Below, one piece after another: positions 24,974 through 34,640 of a DNA stretch of 64,000 nt (positions are counted from its first letter, which is position 1; every line of letters starts with the position of its first letter). This DNA comes from Agarivorans gilvus. Lineage in GTDB: Bacteria > Pseudomonadota > Gammaproteobacteria > Enterobacterales > Celerinatantimonadaceae. A program made the position numbers and the translations under genes. The notes below the pieces were generated by a model. The model ran no database searches and was not told the origin of the DNA. It saw only the letters and a list, made by a program, of their open reading frames with translations. The stretch is taken from the NCBI RefSeq assembly GCF_001420915.1, contig NZ_CP013021.1, forward strand, positions 258,001 through 322,000. The letters run 5' to 3'.

Positions 24974-26341
24974 TTAAGCATGGGGTTTGGCCAATTTTAG
25001 TGGGTCTAATAGCGCTTTAAGCTGCGCTTCATCTAAGTCGGTTTCTTCTAAGGCTATTTCTAATACAGTTTTTTGCTCTTTATCGGCGTGTTTGGCGATT
25101 TTGGCGGCTAAATCGTAACCAATATCCGAGTTTAGCGCGGTAGCGAGTATTGGGTTTTTAGCCAATATTTGATTTAAGTATTCGCTGTTAACTTGAAAGT
25201 CGGCAAATACTTTGTCACTCATGGCACTGCAGGCTTGGCTTAGTAGCTCGATGCTAGAGAGTAATTTCTCGGCAATCAGTGGCAGCATTACATTGAGTTG
25301 AAAGTTGCCAGACTGAGCGGCGATGCAAATGCTGGTTTCGTTGCCTATCACCTCGGCGGCAATCATGGCCACGGCCTCTGGGATCACCGGATTCACTTTA
25401 CCGGGCATGATCGAAGAGCCCGGTTGTAATGCGCTTAAACGAATTTCTTGTAAACCGGCGGTGGGGCCGGAGTTCATCCAGCGTAAGTCATTGGCCATTT
25501 TGAGTAAACATACGGCAAGGCCTTTTAGCGCAGAGGCAAGGGCAAGGTGGTGATCTTGGCTACTCATATATAAGGCGGGCAGGGCGGCGGGAGTCCAAGG
25601 TAATTGGTCTAGTTGTTGTAAGTAGTGGCAGGCTAGTGTGGCAAAACGGGGATGGCAATTGACTCCGCTACCCACCGCAGTGCCGCCCAAGGGCAGGGCA
25701 TAAAGGTTTTGGGCGCTGAGTTTTAGTTGAGCTTGGGCATGGCTCAGTTGCTGTTGCCAAACGCTGAGTTCTTGGCCAAGCGTTATCGGCATGGCATCCA
25801 TTAGGTGAGTGCGGCCTGTTTTAAGGGTATTGGTGTGCTGCTTGGCTAGTTGTTTAAGACGCGAACTGAGAATGTCCATTGCTGGATAGAGAGAACCTTC
25901 TAGTTGCCGTAGGCTGCTAATTTGGATACTTGCGGGTATTACATCATTACTGCTTTGGCAGCGGTTTACATGGTCGTTAGGGTGTACTTTATCGGCCAAT
26001 AGTTCGCTGGCTTGGCTTGCCACTACTTCATTTACATTCATATTAGAGCTGGTGCCAGAGCCGGTTTGAAACAGATCTATTGGAAAATGTTTGGCAAAAT
26101 CTAGGTTTTTACTGGCTTTAGCGGCCTGCTGAATCGCTTCGCTGATATCCGCTTCGATTAAACCTAGCTCGCCGTTGGCTTGCGCAGCAGCCTGTTTAAT
26201 ATCGAGCACAGCGTGGATTGCTTGGCTTGGGAAACGGCGCTCGGAAAACTGAAAGTTGTTACAGGCGCGCTGGGTTTGCGCTTGATAATACACATCGTCT
26301 GCTACCTGCACCTTACCCATACTGTCGTGTTCTGTTCGCAT
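24974..26341 (-). CDS. fumC: Class II fumarate hydratase (FumC)
   Basis: Iron-free fumarase of the TCA cycle, 455 residues from the ATG at 26341 (MRTEHDSMGKV, aligning with the known FumC start). Signature GSSIMPGKVNP is present, as are TGSGTSSNMNVNEV and GRTHLMDAMP. The frame is open further upstream to an ATG at 26470, adding 43 residues unlike any FumC start. Neither start has a clear ribosome site, so the true start needs care. It is a second, oxygen-stable fumarase beside the class I enzyme at 859. Confidence 0.9.
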   Translation of the reverse strand: MRTEHDSMGKVQVADDVYYQAQTQRACNNFQFSERRFPSQAIHAVLDIKQAAAQANGELGLIEADISEAIQQAAKASKNLDFAKHFPIDLFQTGSGTSSNMNVNEVVASQASELLADKVHPNDHVNRCQSSNDVIPASIQISSLRQLEGSLYPAMDILSSRLKQLAKQHTNTLKTGRTHLMDAMPITLGQELSVWQQQLSHAQAQLKLSAQNLYALPLGGTAVGSGVNCHPRFATLACHYLQQLDQLPWTPAALPALYMSSQDHHLALASALKGLAVCLLKMANDLRWMNSGPTAGLQEIRLSALQPGSSIMPGKVNPVIPEAVAMIAAEVIGNETSICIAAQSGNFQLNVMLPLIAEKLLSSIELLSQACSAMSDKVFADFQVNSEYLNQILAKNPILATALNSDIGYDLAAKIAKHADKEQKTVLEIALEETDLDEAQLKALLDPLKLAKPHA

Positions 26342-26722
26342 GTTACTGGCCAAATTAGTTATGACTGGTGAATTAAGCTTAGCAGCCAAGCCTAATTGCG
26401 CTGTAGTTAGATGTGACTTCAGCTCTTTGGTGTTAGCCACAAAACTAGTAAAAGCTTGCCGATGGCCCATGCCAATGTGTCTTAAAACCAGCGGTAACTT
26501 AAGACCGCTGCGAAGCTCGCCGTGACAGCCAAAGACGCCCCTGCAAAGCGTTGTGGTACGGCATATAAATAGCTTTCAAGCAAAACAGCTCTTTCACTAG
26601 CAAGCTTTGGTTGGTTGGCGTTGGTAATTTGTACGTTTGGCAAATAATGCTGAATTTGTAGTCATTCGCTGCTTGAGTGATCAGGGCATCATGGTGCTTC
26701 GAACATTCACTAGGAGCACAAC
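26342..26722. other. Gap between fumC and the NmrA-like gene
   Basis: It holds the open extension upstream of fumC and, at 26490-26509, an AGGAGC-free inverted repeat AGCGGT / ACCGCT with an 8-base loop followed on the - strand by GGTTTT, a weak leftward terminator shape. No other gene is supported; a 78-codon leftward frame here is not convincing. Confidence 0.4.
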
Positions 26723-27559
26723 ATGACACATTCATCTCATTTCGTGGTTATTGGTAAAACCGCAAAAACCGGAGCCCGCATTTATCAGCGTCTTCAGCAA
26801 CAGGGCGCAGCTGTACGTGCGGTGTCACGAACTTCCGAGCCTGCCTTTGACTGGCGCCAGCGGGATACTTGGGCTAATGCGCTAAAAGGCGCCACCGCGG
26901 CTTATATTAGTTATCAACCCGACTTAGCCATAGAGCAAGCTGCTGACGACATCGCCGCCTTTATTGAGGTGGCAAAGGCGCAGGGCCTAGAGCATTTGGT
27001 ATTGCTGTCTGGACGTGGAGAACCTGGCGCCGAGCGAGCAGAAAATTTGCTAATTAATAGCGGTTTAGACTGGAATGTGATTCGCGCGGCCTGGTTTGCC
27101 CAAAATTTTAGTGAAAGCTTTATGGCCGAGGGCATAGTCAGTGGCGAATTGGTGTTGCCAGCAGGTGAGGTGCTTGAGCCCTTTGTTGACGCTGATGATA
27201 TTGCCGAGGTGGCGCTGCGCTGTTTGTTAGATAAAACCAAACGCAATCGTTTGTTTGAGGTGACGGGCAGTGAACTACTGAGTTTTGCTGATTGTGTGAA
27301 TGAAATTAGCCGTCAATTGGCCAAGCCGATCCGCTATCGCCAGGTGAGCATCGAGGCTTATCTTGAGCTATTACAGCAGCAAGCTGTGCCGCAGGACTTA
27401 CAAGATTTGCTGAAAGAGCTCTTTACCGTGGTGTTTGATGGGCGCAATGCGCACTTATGTGATGGCATAGAGCAAGCCACTTCAGCCAAGCCGCGACGCT
27501 TTGCCGATTATGTGGCGAAGGCAATAGCTACTGGGCATTGGCAAACGGCCGGTGTTTAA
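26723..27559 (+). CDS. NmrA-like NAD(P)-binding protein
   Basis: 278 residues of the atypical short-chain dehydrogenase (NmrA) fold. The nucleotide-binding start is VVIGKTAKTGARIYQRLQQQG, then HLVLLSGRGEPGAERAENLL and the LDWNVIRAAWFAQNF segment usual in this family. The classical Tyr-x-x-x-Lys pair is not evident, so it may sense redox cofactors or act on quinones rather than be a standard dehydrogenase. AGGAG precedes the ATG. Its end overlaps by 4 bases the convergent AraC gene, which may control it. Confidence 0.8.
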   Translation: MTHSSHFVVIGKTAKTGARIYQRLQQQGAAVRAVSRTSEPAFDWRQRDTWANALKGATAAYISYQPDLAIEQAADDIAAFIEVAKAQGLEHLVLLSGRGEPGAERAENLLINSGLDWNVIRAAWFAQNFSESFMAEGIVSGELVLPAGEVLEPFVDADDIAEVALRCLLDKTKRNRLFEVTGSELLSFADCVNEISRQLAKPIRYRQVSIEAYLELLQQQAVPQDLQDLLKELFTVVFDGRNAHLCDGIEQATSAKPRRFADYVAKAIATGHWQTAGV

Positions 27560-28521
27560 GCCTGCCTGCTTTGCGATGGAGGCTCGCCAAATTTGGCTTT
27601 GTAGGCGCGGCTAAAGGCCGCTTCTGATTGGTAACCTACCTCAAGCGCTACTGCTATCACTTGGCGCTGGCTATGGCGTAGTAATTCTCTAGCCAGCGAT
27701 AGACGCCAATGTTGAATGTATTGCTTGGGTGGTTGGCCTAAGATTTTTTTGAAGTAGTCAATAAAGCTGGTGCGTGACATGCCCACCAGTTTGGCGAGCT
27801 GCTCTATGTTGAGCGGGGCTGCAGGGTCGCCGTGGATCTGCGCTATGGCGGGAGCGAGGCGTTTATCGGTATGGGCCAATAGCCAGCCTGGTTGGTTTTC
27901 ACTGACTTGGGCTATCCAAACCCGAATACTTTGCAAGATAAGTACATCTGCCAGCCTACTGATGATGAGGCTCGCAGCATACGCTTGGCTGGTGGCTTCT
28001 TGTTGAATTGCGTCCACCATCGTCTTGATTAGGGGATAAGCCGGTGAATCGCCAGAAATCAAAATGTATTCAGGCATCGAGCTAAACAAGGCGCGACTGA
28101 TTTCGCCGTCAAATAGCACCGTGCCACACAGGGTGGTACTGCTGGGGCCTGTTCCGCTAATGGTGAGTATTTCGTAATGCTCGCTGATCCTCTGTAAATT
28201 CTGTTCAAATAAATCGGCTGCAGGGCTGTTATTGCTATCCACTATCTCGTGGCCTTGGCCGTGAGGTAATAGGATAAAATCGCCGGCTTGTAAGGCTATG
28301 CAGTGTTCCCCAATTTTTACCAGCGCTTCACCATGTAGACTTAAGTGAAACATAGTGCTATTGGCGATGGCTGGTATTTTAAGCCCCCATGGCTGGTTTA
28401 AACGGGCATGGGTGTAAAACACACTGCTCATTTTGAGTTGCGCTAGCGGCGAGTTGGCTTCACTTTGTGCTTGTTCACTGGGGCGTAGTTGATTTAATTC
28501 AAGGGCTGGCTGGTGATCCAC
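27556..28521 (-). CDS. AraC-family regulator with cupin N-terminal domain
   Basis: 321 residues. Residues about 20-200 are an AraC cupin-6 ligand domain (MFHLSLHGEALVKIGEH, then GDFILLPHGQGHEI). Residues 222-320 are the double helix-turn-helix (IEQLAKLVGMSRTSFIDYFKKILGQPPKQYI, then VALEVGYQSEAAFSRAYKAKFGEPPS). The start is GTG at 28521 with AGGAAA ahead. It is convergent with the NmrA-like gene. Regulators of this class often control a neighbouring oxidoreductase, so the pair is probably functional. Confidence 0.88.
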   Translation of the reverse strand: MDHQPALELNQLRPSEQAQSEANSPLAQLKMSSVFYTHARLNQPWGLKIPAIANSTMFHLSLHGEALVKIGEHCIALQAGDFILLPHGQGHEIVDSNNSPAADLFEQNLQRISEHYEILTISGTGPSSTTLCGTVLFDGEISRALFSSMPEYILISGDSPAYPLIKTMVDAIQQEATSQAYAASLIISRLADVLILQSIRVWIAQVSENQPGWLLAHTDKRLAPAIAQIHGDPAAPLNIEQLAKLVGMSRTSFIDYFKKILGQPPKQYIQHWRLSLARELLRHSQRQVIAVALEVGYQSEAAFSRAYKAKFGEPPSQSRQA

Positions 28522-28730
28522 TATTGGTATTTCCTGTAAATGGTTAGCGACAAACGGTGATTAAAGCATCGCTTAACTTTCGCTAATTAACAACGTTTAG
28601 GACTCAAAGTAATGCTTGGTGTTTAGTGATGTTGATTCTTTTAACCGAGCGTCTGGTGTTAATGGCTTGCTAGTTGGGTGTTTTGGCTTTGCTAGAGTAT
28701 TGAGTGCAGACAGTAGTAACTTGGTTGTAA

Positions 28731-28757
28731 TAAAAAAGCCCCAGCAAGCTGGGGCTT
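28731..28757 (-). terminator. Intrinsic terminator of proVWX
   Basis: AAGCCCCAG-CAAG-CTGGGGCTT stem, followed on the - strand by a T run. It is 22 bases after the proX stop. Confidence 0.9.
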
Positions 28758-28779
28758 AGAGTACGGTTATTGGGCTTAA

Positions 28780-29787
28780 TTATTTAGCCGCTTTTTTCGC
28801 TTCTGCTATCCAGCCATCAAACTTGGCTTGGTTAGCTTTAATCCAGCCGTTTACGTGAGCTTCGATATCTGAAGGTTTGTTCTTACCTTGGCTCATCATC
28901 ATGTTTTGCGCACTCACATCGTTGATGTTCAGCTTCATCACTTCGAATAACTTAGCCGCAGCTGGGTTTTCTTCAGTGAATTTTTTGTTCGCAACAATCT
29001 TCATTGAGTTCATCTGGAAGCCGTAGTTTTTACCGTTAGGTAGGGTAGTGTCTACATCGTCGCGCTCGCCAGGCAGCGAAGAAAATGGCACTTCTAGCCA
29101 TACTACGTCTTTACCGGGAACCAATACGCCACTTACCCAGTAAGGGGTCCATGTGTAATACAGAATAGAGTCACCTTTTTTGTAACGGGCAATGGTATCA
29201 GCGATGATCGCCGCGTAGTTACCTTGGTTGTGCGTTACCGTGTCTTCCAGTTCAAAGGCGGTTAACTGATGCTCAATTACACCTTCACAGCCCCAGCCTG
29301 GGTTACAGCCGGTTAAGTCGGCTTTGCCGTCGCCATTGGCATCAAACAACTTAGCAATCTTAGGATCTTTTAATTGGCCAATATTGGTAATGTTGTACTG
29401 ATCAGCGGTTTTCTTATCAATCAAGTAACCTTGCGCCGCACCTGAGATGTATTCGCCAGAACGGAAGAATTTGTCATCACCACCCGATTTGGTGTATTTG
29501 TCGGCGTGCAGCGGGAACCAGTGAACCGCAAGAAAAGTGGCGTCACCTTCGGCAATAGAGGTATAGCCTACGTTGTAGTCTACTTCTTTAGTTGGGCTCA
29601 CGGTGTAGCCGAGCTTCTCTAGTGCTTTGTTTACTATCAAGGTTTGGAAAGTTTCTTCCGCTACAGTTGATTGTACTGGCTGTACGGTGATTCCTTTACC
29701 GGGCAGCTCCTCGGCAAAACTACTCATTGATAGTGTCGCGCTAAGCATGGTGGTTGCGGTAAGCAACGTTTTCCATGTGGTGTTCAT
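28780..29787 (-). CDS. proX: Glycine betaine/proline-betaine binding protein ProX
   Basis: 335 residues, the periplasmic substrate-binding part of the ProU osmolyte importer. Signal peptide residues 1-25 (ends SSFA). The mature protein starts EELPGKGITVQPVQS and keeps the ProX pattern with tryptophans for cation-pi binding (AVHWFPLHAD, YYTWTPYWVSG). A disulfide-forming pair appears in GCNPGWGCEG. AAGGAG precedes the ATG. It is the third gene of proVWX, transcribed when the cell meets high salt, a fit for a marine bacterium. Confidence 0.93.
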   Translation of the reverse strand: MNTTWKTLLTATTMLSATLSMSSFAEELPGKGITVQPVQSTVAEETFQTLIVNKALEKLGYTVSPTKEVDYNVGYTSIAEGDATFLAVHWFPLHADKYTKSGGDDKFFRSGEYISGAAQGYLIDKKTADQYNITNIGQLKDPKIAKLFDANGDGKADLTGCNPGWGCEGVIEHQLTAFELEDTVTHNQGNYAAIIADTIARYKKGDSILYYTWTPYWVSGVLVPGKDVVWLEVPFSSLPGERDDVDTTLPNGKNYGFQMNSMKIVANKKFTEENPAAAKLFEVMKLNINDVSAQNMMMSQGKNKPSDIEAHVNGWIKANQAKFDGWIAEAKKAAK

Positions 29788-29811
29788 GCATATCTCCTTG
29801 TGTTGCAGTAC

Positions 29812-30923
29812 TTAAGAGGGTTTAACTCTTTTATAAACAGAATGTAGGATGGCGGCAGGACCAGACTGATACCAACGTGTTTTTTGGTCCCGAGATTCAA
29901 CGCCAATGGTTTGGGTTAGGCGGTCGAGCAAAATAGCTAAAATCACAATGCCTAAGCCCCCAACTGATGCCATGCCCATGTCTAAACGGCCGATACCACG
30001 TAATACCATTTGGCCTAAACCGCCAACGGCGATCATTGAGGCAATCACCACCATTGATAGTGACAACATCAGTGTTTGGTTTACCCCGCCATGATGGTGG
30101 GCATAGCGAGCGGTAGTTGGATGCGATAAAGCATTTGTTTGGAGCTGGCGCCAAACGCGTGGCCAGCTTCAATTAGCTCTTCTGGTACCTGTTGAATGCC
30201 TAAAATTGTCAGCCGAACAATCGGCGGTAAGGCGAAGATAATGGTCACCACTACGCCAGGCACGTTACCAATACCAAACAGCATCACAATTGGTACTAAG
30301 TAAACAAAGGCCGGAGTGGTTTGCATCGCATCTAATATGGGCCTGACTATTCTGGCGGCGCTAGCGCTTCGGGCTAGCCATATCCCCATCGGTAAGCCAA
30401 TTAGTAAACAGAAAAAGACCGAAGTGAGTACCAAGGCCAAGGTCACCATGGCTTCTGACCAAGCGCCAATTAAGCCAATGGTAACCAGCGAGCAAAACGC
30501 CGCTATACCCATTTTTCGGCCAGCTAGCTGCCAAGCAATAAGGAACAATATCAGCAACATGATTGGTGCTGGGGTGGATACCAAAGCTGTCTCAAACGAG
30601 CGCAAGGTAATATCAATGGGCACTCGAATCGCTTGGAAAATCGGACGTCCGTGCTCTACTAACCAATTCAATGCAGTTTCTACCCATTGGTCAAAAGGCA
30701 CTACCGCCTCTCTAAATGGGTCCATCCAATCAAAGGGCTGGCTTACATCGGTGCTGGTTAACCAGTCATTACCTGCGGTGGCGGTATCGCTGGCTCCGCC
30801 AGACCACGGGTCGCCAGCTGCGCTGCTGGTATCGGGCGTGGCCCAAGGATCGGCTGGCGCATCTTGGCTGGTGGCCGACCAAGGATCGGCAGTTTCACTT
30901 GTTGAATTTTGTTCGCTGCTCAT
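29812..30923 (-). pseudogene. proW: Glycine betaine ABC permease ProW, broken by one frameshift
   Basis: The inner-membrane permease of ProU, read as 280 residues ending LAMPTIMAG at 30081 and then 29812-30069 in another frame (LSMVVIASMIAVGGLGQMV). Adding one G in the GGGG run near 30081-30084 restores the expected AG-VNQTLML junction and one protein of about 370 residues. The N-terminal tail carries several DPW motifs, as in other ProW, and the inner-membrane helices and EAA-type loop are normal. It overlaps proV by 4 bases. The break is most likely a sequencing error. Confidence 0.85.
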
Positions 30924-32113
30924 GCTTCTTCTCTATCTAATACTTTCAATAGTCGTGACTTGGTAATCACACCAAAATATTTGCCCTGCTCATCAACTAC
31001 CGGCACCGAATAGGGGACTTGAGCCACAGAGGTAATCAGCTCGCTTACCGCGAGTTCTGGATCGATGGTGATGGTGTCTTCCAACATGGCACTGCTGAGT
31101 GAGCGGTTTTCTTTTTTGGCGAGTTTCAAAGACTCTAGTGAGACGATGCCAGAAAATTTATTAGCTCTGTCTACCACAATGCCAAACTCACGGTCGTTAT
31201 CTATGAGCAATTGAATCGCCGTGGCCGGGCCATCATGTTCATGCTTTTTAAATACGGCGGCAGGGTTTTTCACGGCAATATCTTTAGCACTGAAAATAGT
31301 GGCGGGGTTGACCCCGCGGAAGAACGAGCGAACGTAGTCATTGGCTGGTTTTTGTAAAATCTCGTCGGGCGTGCCCACTTGAACCACTACGCCGTCTTGC
31401 ATGATGGCAATACGGTCGCCAATACGCATGGCTTCATCGAGATCGTGGGAGATAAACACAATGGTGCGTTTGTCATCGTTTTGTAGACGAATCAATTCGT
31501 CTTGCATCTCGGTACGAATGAGAGGGTCGAGAGCCGAAAAGGCTTCGTCCATGAGCAAAATGTCGGGGTCGTTCGCCAGTGCTCTAGCCAAACCCACCCG
31601 TTGCTTCATACCGCCCGATAACTCGTCGGGGTAAGAGTCGCAGTAGGGTTCTAGGCCGACTCGCTCCAGCGCAGCTTTAGCTGCAGTATTGCGTTGCTCT
31701 GGGTCTATACCTGCCAGTTCTAAGCCGAAAGCGGCATTTTCCAATACCGACATATGCGGCATTAAGGCGAAGTTTTGAAACACCATGGAGACGTTTTTAC
31801 GGCGAACTTCGCGCAATTCTGGCTCTGAAATTTTGGCAATGTCTTTACCGTTTAATAATACGCTGCCTCTGGTGGGTTCTATTAAACGGTTAAGTAGACG
31901 AACAAGAGTGGATTTACCCGAGCCTGATAGGCCCATGATAACGAAGATTTCGCCTTCGTTAATGGTTAATGAAACATCTTTAACACCGACAGTTAACCCA
32001 GTTTGGTCAAAAATTTGATCCTTATCTAGGCCCTTGTCGATGAGAGGAAAAGCCTTTTGTGGCGTCTCGCCAAATACTTTATACAGGCTTTTCACTTCCA
32101 GTATCGTTGACAT
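30920..32113 (-). CDS. proV: Glycine betaine ABC transporter ATPase ProV
   Basis: 397 residues. ABC ATPase with Walker A GLSGSGKST, Q-loop VFQNF, signature ELSGGMKQR and Walker B ILLMDEAFSALDP. The C-terminal 120 residues are two CBS domains that sense ionic strength in this family. It is the first gene of proVWX, with AAGGATAA before the ATG, and overlaps proW by 4 bases. Confidence 0.95.
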   Translation of the reverse strand: MSTILEVKSLYKVFGETPQKAFPLIDKGLDKDQIFDQTGLTVGVKDVSLTINEGEIFVIMGLSGSGKSTLVRLLNRLIEPTRGSVLLNGKDIAKISEPELREVRRKNVSMVFQNFALMPHMSVLENAAFGLELAGIDPEQRNTAAKAALERVGLEPYCDSYPDELSGGMKQRVGLARALANDPDILLMDEAFSALDPLIRTEMQDELIRLQNDDKRTIVFISHDLDEAMRIGDRIAIMQDGVVVQVGTPDEILQKPANDYVRSFFRGVNPATIFSAKDIAVKNPAAVFKKHEHDGPATAIQLLIDNDREFGIVVDRANKFSGIVSLESLKLAKKENRSLSSAMLEDTITIDPELAVSELITSVAQVPYSVPVVDEQGKYFGVITKSRLLKVLDREEA

Positions 32114-32168
32114 GGAACTTATCCTTGTTTTATGAAAAACAACTTACTACCTAATCAAATTATTAAGT

Positions 32169-32197
32169 ACTCTAAATAATATTGTGATCATTATCAA
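32169..32197 (-). promoter_or_regulatory. Candidate promoter of proVWX
   Basis: On the - strand: TTGATA (32192-32197), 17-base spacer, TAGAGT (32169-32174), about 55 bases upstream of proV. Confidence 0.45.
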
Positions 32198-32659
32198 GCC
32201 TAATACTTAAACAAGTGTTCAGTTCCATGCTATTAAGTAGCTGTATTTGAGTGTTTTTTATGGGCGTGGAATGGCCAATGTAATCAGCTCTAAAGTTTAG
32301 TGCAGATTGCATTTATTGGACGCTAAACTGAGACGCGAAAGGCTTAAACATAGGCCTTGTTAATAACAATCTTTGTGAGGTTTGTTAAATTTTTAATACT
32401 GAGCAAAACCCAGTAAAAGGCTAATTTATCAATAGTTAAGTTGATTCACATCTTAAGCTTGGCAGAGTGTTAATATGCTGTTGTTGATATTATGTAAACG
32501 CTTATTGTTGTGTGCGGTTTTGACTATGCTTAAAAGCGAGTTGGAGTTTAAATTGGTGCTGTTTACTGAGTGCGAATTATTGATATTGGGCGCGGTGAAC
32601 ACTTTGATTGGCAGTTTAACTTGTCGATGTTTTTCTTGGCTCGCCATAGGGAATGCAGT
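32198..32659. other. Gap between the proV promoter and the diguanylate cyclase gene
   Basis: About 460 AT-rich bases. A leftward frame of 88 codons and short rightward frames here have no ribosome site or family and are not supported. No clear promoter for the cyclase gene could be picked out. Confidence 0.4.
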
Positions 32660-33739
32660 ATGAAATTGACCGATACCTCGCTGCTTGAGCAGATGCATAT
32701 TAGTGATGTAGAGATACAAAACAGAATGAGATTATTAGGCCTCGATGAATCGGCACTAGACTTAATTGCCAAGCAGCGAGGCTTAATTGAAGAAGAAGTC
32801 GATGGCATTGTTAATCGCTTTTATGACATTCAAACTGAAGTGGACGAAATAGCCTCGTTAATTGGTGATACTGAAACCTTAAGTCGTTTGCGTATTGCTC
32901 AGCGGCGTTACATCACCGATTTGTTTTTAGGCGTATGTGATTCAGACTACGTTAATAATCGGCTGCGTATTGGCATGGTGCATAAACGCATTGGGGTCGA
33001 GCCAAAGTTATACTTGTCGGCAGTAAGCACGCTGAAAGATTTGTTATTTGAGTTACTCAGTGTTCACCTGAAAGATAAGCAACAACTTGCCGCGACCTTA
33101 TCGGCTTTAGATAAGTTATTTTATTTCGACACGACTTTGATATTCGATACCTATATTGCCAGCTTGGTGGGTGAAATTGAGTTGGCCAAACGTAAAACGG
33201 AAGACTATGCCAAGAGCTTAGAGCAGAAGGTTGCCGAGCGAACTCGCCAATTAGAAAAACAAACTCGTTTAGATGGCCTCACCGGAATTTATAATTTAAG
33301 AGCCGTGCACGATATATTGCATCGGGAATTGGCGGTGGCGCAAAGGCGCGAATCCAAGCTGTGCTTGGTTTATATCGACTTGGATAACTTTAAGCAGATT
33401 AACGATAGCGAAGGTCATTTAAAGGGTGATGAAGTATTGAAGTGTGTGGCTAAGATCCTGTTAGCGAGTATTCGAGAAGTGGATGCTGCTTGTCGTTATG
33501 GAGGGGATGAGTTTTGTTTAATTCTGCCTGACTGTGATGCCCACAATGCCTATTTAGTGTGCCAAAAAGTGATCGAAAACTTCCTGCAACATTATCAACA
33601 TTTCTCTTTAAGCATGGGGGTGGTGCAAACCGGCCCTACCCGCTATTACAGTGATGAACAAATAATCAAACTCGCCGACCAACGCATGTATCAAGCTAAG
33701 GAACAGGCTGGCTGCAGTATTTTTCATGCAGAAGATTAG
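32660..33739 (+). CDS. Globin-coupled diguanylate cyclase
   Basis: 359 residues from the ATG at 32660, which has AGGGA ahead; the frame is open further upstream but lacks a signal. Residues about 10-165 are a sensor globin with the proximal-His pattern IGMVHKRIGVEPKLY (His108), which binds heme and O2. A short coiled coil (180-200) leads to a GGDEF domain. The GGDEF motif (281-285) is intact and a RxxD inhibitory site (REVD) lies five residues before it. It makes cyclic-di-GMP in response to oxygen (DosC-like). It is convergent with the LysE exporter gene. Confidence 0.88.
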   Translation: MKLTDTSLLEQMHISDVEIQNRMRLLGLDESALDLIAKQRGLIEEEVDGIVNRFYDIQTEVDEIASLIGDTETLSRLRIAQRRYITDLFLGVCDSDYVNNRLRIGMVHKRIGVEPKLYLSAVSTLKDLLFELLSVHLKDKQQLAATLSALDKLFYFDTTLIFDTYIASLVGEIELAKRKTEDYAKSLEQKVAERTRQLEKQTRLDGLTGIYNLRAVHDILHRELAVAQRRESKLCLVYIDLDNFKQINDSEGHLKGDEVLKCVAKILLASIREVDAACRYGGDEFCLILPDCDAHNAYLVCQKVIENFLQHYQHFSLSMGVVQTGPTRYYSDEQIIKLADQRMYQAKEQAGCSIFHAED

Positions 33740-33743
33740 GCTG

Positions 33744-33761
33744 CCGATAGCTAAGTATCGG
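33744..33761. terminator. Hairpin between convergent genes
   Basis: CCGATA-GCTAAG-TATCGG, a 6-bp stem just after the cyclase stop with no T run. Confidence 0.4.
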
Positions 33762-33783
33762 TAAGCCATTTAATCATTTGCTG

Positions 33784-34404
33784 CTAAGTACTGACCAGCC
33801 AAATACCTACGCCTATCATTAGGGTGCCAGAAATTCGGTTAAGCAAGCGAACATTGCCGCTTTTATTGAGAAAGACCCGTAGGGTTTTACCGCCGCTGGC
33901 GTATAGGCTCATACAGACAAACTCAGAAAGCAAAATTATCGATACTAGCAAGCTAAGCTGTAGGGCAAGCGGATGCTGTGCTTGAATAAACGGGGGCAGC
34001 AGCGAAATCATAAACGCCCAGCCTTTGGGGTTGGCAATGGCGGTGATAAAGCCCTGTATGGCCAGTTGGCGTCGGCCAACTTGTTTTTGCTCAGAAAACT
34101 CACTCGGAATCGCCATTTTCCCACGCGAGCGCCACATTTGAATTCCAAGGTAAGCCAAATAGCTTCCACCTAGCCACTTTAATAGACTAAAAATATGTGG
34201 ATATTGCAGCATGATAGCCGCTACCCCAATCACTGCTAGCACAGCCACAATGCCCACGCCCAGCATTTCACCAATCATCATCCAAAAGGTGCGGCGCAGG
34301 CCTATGGTCATACCTAAGGTCATGGCCAGAGTCATGCACATTCCGGGGGTAATTGAGACAAAGAAAAAAGTAGGGATGAAAATAAGTAATACAGAAAGAT
34401 CCAT
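33784..34404 (-). CDS. LysE/RhtB-family amino-acid exporter
   Basis: 206 residues with about six membrane helices. The LysE pattern is clear: FFFVSITPGMCMTLAMTLGMTIGLRRT near the start, then WLGGSYLAYLGIQMWRSR and ANPKGWAFMISLLP. It exports amino acids or related compounds; the substrate cannot be told from sequence. A single gene. Confidence 0.88.
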   Translation of the reverse strand: MDLSVLLIFIPTFFFVSITPGMCMTLAMTLGMTIGLRRTFWMMIGEMLGVGIVAVLAVIGVAAIMLQYPHIFSLLKWLGGSYLAYLGIQMWRSRGKMAIPSEFSEQKQVGRRQLAIQGFITAIANPKGWAFMISLLPPFIQAQHPLALQLSLLVSIILLSEFVCMSLYASGGKTLRVFLNKSGNVRLLNRISGTLMIGVGIWLVST

Positions 34405-34640
34405 TTAAATTACCAACAGCGTTTTCGTAAGGCCTAAACTGTACACTGTTCTAAATTTCTTTGTCTAATGAAATGTAAGCAGGCTTAAACAAGGATGTTA
34501 GCCAGTTGTATCATCTTGACCTAAGGGCGAGCTTGGCCAACGGTTTTTTGACCGAGATTAATCAAAGGCGATATTGTTCAGCATTGTTTGATATTGATGA
34601 TTACAATCAGCCGCTGTTTTGTCTCTTGCAAGTGTGATTG

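Noticed and set aside
26499..26735. 78-codon leftward frame between fumC and the NmrA-like gene
   Set aside because: Overlaps the NmrA start, odd composition, no ribosome site, no family.
32453..32808. Short leftward frames in the gap before the cyclase gene
   Set aside because: Overlap the cyclase start or the AT-rich gap, with no signal for translation.
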